From Fulvivirga ulvae (GTDB lineage Bacteria > Bacteroidota > Bacteroidia > Cytophagales > Cyclobacteriaceae): a DNA stretch of 64,000 nucleotides. Positions 36,494 to 45,300 of the stretch are shown here, one piece after another. The notes beneath the pieces were generated by a model, which searched no databases, had not been told where the DNA came from, and saw only the letters and a list, made by a program, of their open reading frames with translations. The DNA is taken from NCBI RefSeq assembly GCF_021389975.1, contig NZ_CP089981.1, positions 6,411,501-6,475,500 of the forward strand, written 5' to 3'. Numbering within the stretch: position 1 is the first letter of the stretch; each line of letters begins with the position of its first letter. The translations under genes and the position numbers were made by a program.

Positions 36494-37412
36494 AGTCTAA
36501 ATGCACTGTTTTAATTTCTGATTGATCTCTACTCTCCACTTGTTTGATAAGTGCCTGCTTTACTTCTTCCACACTTATACTATCCATGCACTCATGGTTA
36601 TAAATGCATTTGTTTTTGAACAGATAGTAAAAACACGGTGAGCATGAGACCTCTTTGTAAATATTCAGGTTATTGTCATGTCCCCAGAAAACTGGGCTGG
36701 AATCTCCAAATAGTACCACTCCTTTAGTCCCAAAAGCATTGGTGGCATGTGAAAGGCTGGAGTCAACCCCAACAAAAGAAGATGCGTATTTAAGCAAAGC
36801 AAACGCCTCTCTAAGTGTGCTTTTCCCTCTCCAGTCAATTGCCCCTTCTACCTTCTGCTCATCAGTGTTTCCCACCTGGATAAAGTTATATTCCGGTAAA
36901 CTCTCCACCAGAGTATTCCATTTTTCCAACTCCCAATGGTGATTTTGCGACGATCTTGAGTGGACATGCATGATCACCGGAGTTTTAAATGGGCTAAGTC
37001 TTTCTTTTGCACTTTTCTCTTCCTCTTCAGTAAGGAAAATCTCCACCTTATCATCTGCAAGCTTCAGGTCAAAAATATCTGCCACAATATTCTTCACACT
37101 CTTCTGATAAATATGGGTAGGTGCCACCGGCTGAAAGAAAAGGTAGTTGTATGTCTCCCTATGCTTCCTCTTATGCAAATACTTATAAAAGTGAGCAGGA
37201 TGCTTCAATAAGGTAGCTGTCTTTAAGCTCCTCAATGAATCGATATAAGGATTATGTTTAAATACACTATAATGTTTTGGGCCAAGGTGATATAAGGTGA
37301 TCTTTCTTTGAGGATCCTGCTTCTTAAGCGCTCTCAAAGTTGGTGTGCAGACTATAGCATCACCAATGCCTCCCCATGAAACCAAAACAAGTTCACTTTT
37401 CTTTTTCCCCAT
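36480..37412 (-). CDS. Family 9 glycosyltransferase (heptosyltransferase-like), copy 1
   Basis: A 310-residue GT9 protein with SWGGIGDAIVCTPTLRALKK near the N terminus, the donor-site segment GVDSSLSHATNAFGTKGVV, and the same LFGDSSPVFWGHDNN and Cys-containing C-terminal motifs as its neighbour at 35386-36297. The two are clear paralogues from a local duplication and both keep the GT9 landmarks, so both may be active with different sugars or acceptors. It starts 12 bases after the oxygenase gene. No sugar-nucleotide biosynthesis gene is in the window, so the donor must come from general metabolism or from genes outside. Confidence 0.88.
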   Translation of the reverse strand: MGKKKSELVLVSWGGIGDAIVCTPTLRALKKQDPQRKITLYHLGPKHYSVFKHNPYIDSLRSLKTATLLKHPAHFYKYLHKRKHRETYNYLFFQPVAPTHIYQKSVKNIVADIFDLKLADDKVEIFLTEEEEKSAKERLSPFKTPVIMHVHSRSSQNHHWELEKWNTLVESLPEYNFIQVGNTDEQKVEGAIDWRGKSTLREAFALLKYASSFVGVDSSLSHATNAFGTKGVVLFGDSSPVFWGHDNNLNIYKEVSCSPCFYYLFKNKCIYNHECMDSISVEEVKQALIKQVESRDQSEIKTVHLDYAKS

Positions 37413-37424
37413 ACTTAACGTTAT

Positions 37425-38645
37425 TTAAACTATTCTTGATCCTGCCACAGGCGTATAACCAAAAGCATTTTGTGCCAGTTGCTGCATTTTTCCATCAAGC
37501 TTCTCCAGCTCTTTATACTCAAATACATACCTCAAAAACTCTTTGGTCAGCTTACCTTCAGCATCTGTCCAACCGCAAGCCAGTAATTCATTAAACAACT
37601 GCTTATCGGCATGATTCATATCCAAATTCACTCCTGCCCAGAGATCTCTTTTGAAATATCCCCGGATAAACCACCTGTCTTTCTTGTTAAAACTGGGAAT
37701 ATAACCTGTTCTGGTATGGCACGTCCTGCTATTGTTAAGTATCAAAAGGCTTCCCGGTTGTAGTATGGTACCCACAGAATTATCTTCTATAAACTGTTCC
37801 AAACTATGCATCCAGTCTACAGCCTCCTGATCAATACAATCAATACCGTTAAAATTCAGATTTAGCTCGACCTTTTCCTCTTTAATAGCCAAAGGTGACA
37901 TAGACGAATGATGCGGAGTGCCCATAGGAATACCTGCAGCCTCCATCTTCAGGTAAAGGTCAGGTGCTTTTAACCTGAATCTACCTTCCATCATGCCAGC
38001 TTCTTCGTACCATTTCGTCCCTTTCAGCTGATCCGCAGAGAACACTAATGTTTTCGCATTTTCTGCACTTCTAATACCTGCTAGAATTAGGAAGTCAGGT
38101 CTTTTCCGGTGCCAGGTACTTTCGCAATGGAAGGGAAAATCATTGGAGTATCCTCCCGCACCACGCTGATCCTTAAGCTTTAAAACGGGTACAATATTGT
38201 CAATTAATGGAGCCATTCCCCAACCTTCCTGACGAAAATTAAATGGCTCTGTATTCGTCAGGTTTCCAAATGCCATAAGCATGGCTTCAGTAACAAAGGT
38301 TTTCTTATAGTCCGGAGAAAGAGATCCCCCCTTCTCAGGGGTATCGGGCAAATCAGGATCCATAGGCAATCCACTAATCAGTACGGCTCCATACCCCTCG
38401 TAAAGCTCATGGTCAATAAGCTTTCTGCTCTCTGAGGAGAGTAAGTCAGATAGCCCTTTTGCCTCAGCGATGAACTTTTCCTGCTCATCCGTCCTGTAAG
38501 GGTTATAAGGTATCTTCAGGGCAGCCTCGAAAAGCCTCTCCCTCTCGTCGGCAAAAATGGTAACAATGGCTTGTTCGGGTAAGTCCTTAATATTCTCTCT
38601 TGAATAATTAAAAGGGACGGCAGTTCGATAATCGATCCAGTTCAT
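37425..38645 (-). CDS. Clavaminate-synthase-like Fe(II)/2-oxoglutarate oxygenase (AsnO/VioC type)
   Basis: A 406-residue non-haem iron oxygenase. The metal ligands read FHCES (H173, E175: the HxE form typical of the clavaminate synthase family) and H310 in SRTCHTRTGY; R324, 14 residues after H310, is at the usual 2-oxoglutarate-binding position, the same spacing I recall for AsnO and VioC. Characterised relatives beta-hydroxylate free Asn, Arg or related amino acids. The NRPS has two Asn-like A domains, so beta-hydroxyasparagine is a reasonable guess, but a carrier-bound or other residue is possible. It lies 24 bases after a sulfotransferase-like gene and 12 before a GT gene, so the new hydroxyl could be the attachment point for sugar or sulfate (inference). 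Confidence 0.82.
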   Translation of the reverse strand: MNWIDYRTAVPFNYSRENIKDLPEQAIVTIFADERERLFEAALKIPYNPYRTDEQEKFIAEAKGLSDLLSSESRKLIDHELYEGYGAVLISGLPMDPDLPDTPEKGGSLSPDYKKTFVTEAMLMAFGNLTNTEPFNFRQEGWGMAPLIDNIVPVLKLKDQRGAGGYSNDFPFHCESTWHRKRPDFLILAGIRSAENAKTLVFSADQLKGTKWYEEAGMMEGRFRLKAPDLYLKMEAAGIPMGTPHHSSMSPLAIKEEKVELNLNFNGIDCIDQEAVDWMHSLEQFIEDNSVGTILQPGSLLILNNSRTCHTRTGYIPSFNKKDRWFIRGYFKRDLWAGVNLDMNHADKQLFNELLACGWTDAEGKLTKEFLRYVFEYKELEKLDGKMQQLAQNAFGYTPVAGSRIV

Positions 38646-38669
38646 ATAGTTATGATAAATAATATCTCT

Positions 38670-39356
38670 TTAGTAGTCGTAGTTTAAATATTTGATCTCT
38701 CTTGCAAAGATTTTGGAAATCCAGTCTGCTTCACCTTCAGACAACACGTCAGTGTACCTCCTTCGATCTTTCCGGGTATGGGATTTAGCCCTTTCCAAAG
38801 GCAGCTCAATGGGTGAATCGAGACCTAAAACATCTCCAATGTGCTTTAGCGACTCCTCCATTTCTTCGTATTTATAAATTTTATCTACTACAGGTATTGA
38901 GTCAATCGTATAGAGATTGAATCCTCTTATTTTCGATCCCATACCCTTTTCAATAAATTCTTTAACTGTATTTTGTTTATGTAAATGTCTCGTCCAGTAG
39001 TACCATGATATGATCTTATCATATGGATTCCTTTCAAAGCAAAATTTATAGTAATTATTCCACACCTCTGCATCTACAAACCTCATAATGTCTGATGCCG
39101 GCATGTGATCATAGAAGACCGCACGTTTCCGGGTATAAATAAAGTCCAGCCAGTCAAGTTTAGAATATTTACTGAATGGCACCCTGATATTTTGCGGTCC
39201 TCTATAACCCAGCTGTTTTCTGATCTTTTCATCAGTATGAACTGAGGAAATGATATCATGCTCGCCACAAAACTTAGACAAGGCAATCTCAATGCTCGTA
39301 CTTGCTGTTTTCTGAGTTTTGATAAATATGAATCTATGCTTGTGGGAAATGATCAT
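38670..39356 (-). CDS. Sulfotransferase-family protein, third copy
   Basis: A 228-residue protein with sulfotransferase landmarks: FIKTQKTASTSIEIALSKFC near the N terminus (phosphosulfate loop) and FERNPYDKIISWYYW (3'-phosphate site). It belongs to a different subgroup from the tandem pair at 7097-8831 and is shorter. The ATG lies one base after the stop codon of NRPS-C, so it is translated from the same message. With the oxygenase and two glycosyltransferases downstream it makes a tailoring block between NRPS-C and NRPS-D. The substrate is unknown; a hydroxyl group on the peptide or sugar is plausible. Confidence 0.78.
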   Translation of the reverse strand: MIISHKHRFIFIKTQKTASTSIEIALSKFCGEHDIISSVHTDEKIRKQLGYRGPQNIRVPFSKYSKLDWLDFIYTRKRAVFYDHMPASDIMRFVDAEVWNNYYKFCFERNPYDKIISWYYWTRHLHKQNTVKEFIEKGMGSKIRGFNLYTIDSIPVVDKIYKYEEMEESLKHIGDVLGLDSPIELPLERAKSHTRKDRRRYTDVLSEGEADWISKIFAREIKYLNYDY

Positions 39357-39357
39357 A

Positions 39358-42300
39358 TTAAAGCTTTATGGTTTCATACTCCTCTTGGTCAACCGACTCG
39401 TTTTGTCTGTTAAGCTCAATGAATTGCGACAGTTTCGCTACAGTAGTCAATTCAAAAAATGCTGTTACTGACACATCTACTTTAAGGCGCTTCCTGATCA
39501 CTGAAATGATGCTTATCGCCAACAACGAATTACCTCCAATACTGAAGAACTCATCATTGACTCCTACCGTTTCCAGCTCAAGAAATTCTTTCCATATATC
39601 TATCAGTTCCTGTTGCAATTCATTTTCAGCCGCTTGATAGTCATTGGTAGAAATACTATGCTTTTCTAATTCCAGCAGCGTTTTTCTATCCACTTTTCCA
39701 TTAATGGTCAATGGTATCTCTTTTACTTCTATTAACCTGTCAGGGATCATATAGGCCGGTAGATTATCTCTCAGGTAAGTCATTAACTTTTCTCTTGAGT
39801 ATTGGCCTTGTGTAACGACATAACCAGAAAGATATGTGCTATCAGTGCTCTTGTTTATTGCAGTTAAAACAACAGCCTGGTTAACTCCTTCAGCGCTATT
39901 CATTACTTTCTCTACTTCACCCAGTTCAACCCTGTAGCCTCTGACTTTCACCTGATGGTCTTTTCTTCCTAAAAATTCCAGGTTCCCATTGCCTCTCATT
40001 TTCACCAAATCGCCAGACTTAAACAGTTGACCTTCTGCGAAAGGATTGTCTACAAACCTTTCCTGGGTCAGCGCAGCGTTATTCCAGTAACCCCTTGCCA
40101 CCTGAACTCCGCCGATGTACAACTCTCCAACCGCACCCTGCATCACCGGCTCCATGCTTTCATTCAGTACGTACAGATGAACATTAGCCATAGGTTTACC
40201 AATGGGAATGTTGGTATAGTCATCAAAGCTTTCATTTTGAAGGCTAAACACAGCACACCCTACTGTAGCTTCGGTCGGACCATATTCATTGTATACCCGA
40301 ATATCCTGCCCTGCATCTTTAAGCACTTTCAAATGCCTGTTGGTCAATTGCTCACCTCCTACTACATAATTACGGGTACCTGCAAATACTGACGGATCCT
40401 GCTCCAATAACAGCAGGTGTGCCGGCGTGAGCTTAATAAAGCCAAACGGATTATTCTGCCTGGTAAGCTCCCGATCAAAAACTTCAGCCTCCTTCGGTGA
40501 TATTACGATGCTTTTACCACATACCAACGGAGTAAATACCGCTGTCAGCGATGCATCAAATACACTTGACATGAAGCTATAGCTACCACTGGTGGCATCA
40601 TCAGTCATATAGAGTTCCTTACTATTTAAAACATAGTTTGTAAGGCTTCTGTGTTCGACCATTACTCCTTTTGGCTTTCCGGTAGAACCTGAAGTGTAAA
40701 TGATGTAAGCCAATTGATCAGACTTTGCCCCTGGAAGTTCTCCTGAATGATCTGTTATTTCACTTTCACCCAGATAGATCACACGTAAATCCGTACGCTT
40801 TATAAGATGATCATAAGCAGGGTCTGCAATAATGGCTTTAGCTGACAGGTCTTCAAGAATATAAGTAATTCGCTCTTCGGGCTGCTCAGGGTCTATCGGC
40901 ACATATACCAACCCTGCCTTCATGATTGCCAATATGGATATCACGAGGTTCGAGCTCCTATCCATCAATACCGGCACGGGAGAGTTTTCGGCACCTCCCA
41001 AATAACTCAAGAGATTATGCGCCAGCTCGTCCGACTTTTTATCAAGCTCAGCATAGGTCAACGTATGTTCATTATAAACAACTGCCTGCTCCTGAGGATG
41101 TAAGCCTGCCTGCTCCCTAAATAAGTCCGGTATGGTTTTGTCCAACGGATAATCTGCTGAAATTTGATTAAAGTCAAATAACAGCTGATTTCTCTCGGCC
41201 GGAGTAAGCAGCTTTAGTTCATTGATCTTGCTGCTGTCCCTGTTTATGATTTGCGTCAATACCTGATGGAACTTTTCGGTGATCAGCTTCACCGTTGCCG
41301 GGTCAAGTAAATTAGTATTGTAAAAGAAGTGGGCATTGATCTCTTCAAAAGCACCTATGGTAATATACAGTGGATAGTTAGACTGCTCCTGTACATAAAC
41401 TTCTTCTACCTTCAGCTTCCAGTCCTGCGCATCTAATACTTTGGACAACGGGAAGTTTTGGAATGCCATGATACTATCAAACAGGTCGCCCTGAACCCCT
41501 ACCAGCCCCTGGATCTCATTCAAAGACTGGTATTGATAATTCCTTGAGTTAACCTGATCATTCTGAATACCTGTCAACCAGGGCAGAATTTCATCTGACT
41601 TTTGCAATGATGAACGCAATGGTAATGTATTGATGTACATACCTACTCTTTTTTCAACGGAAGGAATATCTTCCGGCCTACCCGAAACAACCACACCAAA
41701 TGTAACATCGCGCTGACCTGTAAATTGATGCAACAAATAGGCCCAGGTTCCCTGCATCAATGTATTAACCGTAAGTCTGTGACGTCTTGCAAATGACCTG
41801 ATAGCCTCAGTGGTCTGTTTATCAATGTTCAGGTTTATCTCCTTGTAGGTTCCTGCTCCCTTGTTACGCAATGAAGATGATTCAATAAACGGCAACAGTG
41901 TACCTACTTCTATCTCTTGCAGATAGCTTTGCCAATATTCGGCGGCACCTGAGTTATCCTGCGACTCTATGAATCTTATATAATCTTCATACTTATCCTC
42001 CTCTTTGATCTGATGGTTTGCTCCGTTAACCGAGATGTCATAATAAGTCAAAAACTCCTCCATCAGAATGGGTAGAGACCAACCATCATGCAGCAAGTGG
42101 TGAGATGTCCACAGCATGCGCGTATGGGTTTCATTTAGTCTTATTAGTGTCACCCTCATCAGTGGAGCTTTATCGAAGCGAAAACCTTGCTGCAAATCTG
42201 CCTCCTCAATCTTCTCAACTCTACCAATCAGTTCATCCTGCTCAAGTGAGGTAAGGTCTATCACCTCAATAGGTAGAGAAGCTGTTTTATGTACACACTG

Positions 42301-45300
42301 TACCGGTATACTGAACACATCGTGATGGAAGGTGCTACGGAAAATAGTATGCTTTTGCAACAGGTACTCCCAGGTCTGCTTGTGTGCCTGTTCATCCAGA
42401 TTGACGATGTCGCATTTCAACTGGTTACGGTAAGTGGCTGCATTCTCATCATAAAGGCTATGAAACAGCATACCTGATTGTAATGCACTTAGTCTATAAC
42501 AGCTTTGTATTGACGATCTTCTGGTAGCTCCATTGTCGAGATGGCCATCCAGGAATTCATCAAAGTCATCGATGCTAACCTCTTTAGATAGTCCGAAATC
42601 TGTCGGGCTAAACTGAGGGTCTGCTCCTTTCAGGGCAGCAGCATTTGTCAAGAAATGTTCGATGCTTGCTGTCAGCTTATCAGTCAAAGAAGCCATGTCA
42701 ACCTCTCCATATTTTGCAGGATCGTATAGCAGTTCAAGCTGTAGCTTTTCGCCTTCAATTCTGCATGCAATGATAAGCTGCTCATGACCATAGCTTCCAG
42801 GTGCGGCATCAAAACAGGCTCTTTCAGGCGCCAAGCTTACAGGCCCCTCCTCCTGTTGGCATGCTCCATAAAGTTTAACCCTGATATCCCACGGATTATT
42901 CCCACTAACTTTTTTGTCAGCATAAGCTGAGTAGGTAAGTGCCATTTCCGGGTTCTGTCTATTAAACGACTTCACCAACTTAAGAGCATGTCCAGCATCA
43001 TTAGCTGTGGTTTTCAGCATAAATGGGTACGCTGAATGAAGTTGTCCCGTTGCTCCTGAGTCGCTCTCAACACCGATAACCAACTGCTCATCACCTTTCC
43101 ATTGGCCCAGTGTACCATAGATAGCTGATAATAGTATCTCTGTGTCGTTGGCATGGTATACCTCTCGATAAAGGTTTAAGGATGTTGACAGATTTTCATC
43201 AGCGATAGATTGTTTATATACCTGATAGTTTTTTTCACTTTTCGCCTGACTGGCTTCCTTGCCCGGGATCTGACTCTCCCATTGCTCCACCCACTTTCCA
43301 AACAATGGCTTTTGTGTTTGCTCTTCAATACCCGTTAGGATTTCTTTATAACTTTTAACCTCACTTAGCTCCTGTCCGTCAAAAACACGGTTCAAATCGT
43401 TAATAAAGTCTCTCCAGTTTATGGTGTCCATCAAGAGGTGATGCACAACCAGTATAAGCCTGTTATGTTGTTGTTCTTCCGGGGTTTCTATCCATGTGGA
43501 ACTGATCAATTCATTATTATTAAGATCGATCAGGTTATAAAGTTTCTTACGCTCACTCTCCAAAAATGCTGACAAGTCAGAAATATCCGAAGGCACGGTT
43601 ACGGCTGATAGTTCCAACTGCTTTGACATAAGTTTCTGTTTCCACTGCCCATTATGTCTGATGAATGTTGCCTGAAGCCCCTGGTATCTTGCAATCATTT
43701 GATTCAGACATTGGCTGGCCTGCTCTCTGCTGATCATTTTATTCAAGGCCAGCGTAAAGTCAGGGTAACCGGCAAATGAAGTGTTGTTGATCAATCGCTT
43801 TTGGGAAAGTGTCAATGGCATTGTATCGACCTCACCGGCCTCTTTCCTGATTATTTTTTCATCTTCAATCCGCTTGCTTACTGCCTGTGAAATACGTGCT
43901 ATGGTCTGGTAAGTAAACAGATCACCCACTTGTAGCTCAAATCCTAATTTTCGGATTCTGCTCACTACCTGAATAGATATGATTGAATCTCCTCCCAGCT
44001 CAAAGTAGTTATGCTGACGGCCTACCTGATCCACGGAGAGCAGTTCCTGCCATACCGTGGCAAGGGCTTCCTCCATCGCTCCTACCGGAGCCTCATATTC
44101 TACTTCTCGTATGTCTGCAATCCCTAATTCTTTCAGCTGCTTCTTATCTACTTTACCACTTGGCAACAGCGGTATGGACTCTAACTCCACTATAATACCT
44201 GGGATCATATATTCAGGAAGCTCGCTTTTTAATGCTTCTTTAATAGCTGCAGGATCAAAAACCCTCTCCATGACGACATATGCCGCAAGCTGAGTGTTCG
44301 ACGCCTCTTCCACCACCAACACAACGCCTTCCAGTACACCTGGAGCATCCCGCAAGGCTCTTTCTATTTCTGCAATCTCAATCCTATATCCTCTTACTTT
44401 GAGCTGTTCATCGTGTCTTCCTACAAACTCCAGATTCCCATCTGGCAGGAACCTGACCAGGTCTCCTGTTTTATAAAGTTTTCCAGCAGAGTTATAAGGG
44501 TTTTGAACGAAATGAGAGGCTGTGAGGTCTTCGTTGTTCAGGTAACCTCTTGCCACCTGGATACCTCCAATGTGCAACTCTCCTAAAACCCCTGTCGGTA
44601 CCTGTTGCCCCAACTCATTGAGTACATAAAGATTAGTATTGGCCACCGGCTTGCCTATTGGCACTGAGTTCACTCCCTTTTGAAGATCATTAGCACTGCA
44701 TTGGTATTCACAAACGGTAATGGTGGCCTCGGCAGGGCCGTATTTATTATAAAACTGACAGTAATTCACCCATTCTTCGGCAAGCTGTTTGTCACAGATC
44801 TCCCCTCCACAAACCACTCTCCTCAAACCACCGTATTTACCGGGACTCAATACTTTTAAAAAGCTTGGGGTCACATGCAAATGAGTCAGGTTTTTCTGTT
44901 TAAGGAATTGCTCAAAAAGCTCTTTGTCCAAACGGTAAGCACCAGGGATTAATACCAGCGTAGCACCTGTGGTCAGCGCCAGAAAAATCTGCTCAATAGA
45001 GGCGTCAAATGTGTAATCACTAAACTGAAGTATCCGTTCGCTATCATCTATTTTGAAGAAATCTGTCTGATTATGAATATAGTTGGATATGCCTGAATGT
45101 TCTACCATCACACCTTTAGGCTCCCCGGTAGATCCGGATGTGAAGATGACATACGCCAGATCCTGACCTGCGAGTTGTACATCAGGGTTAGAGATACTCT
45201 CGTTAGGAAAAATATCGCTTAATTGACCTATACTGATCCATTCTACAGCTTCAACTGACGGTTCTACCTCACATAAGCCAATGGGCATATCTGCCATACC

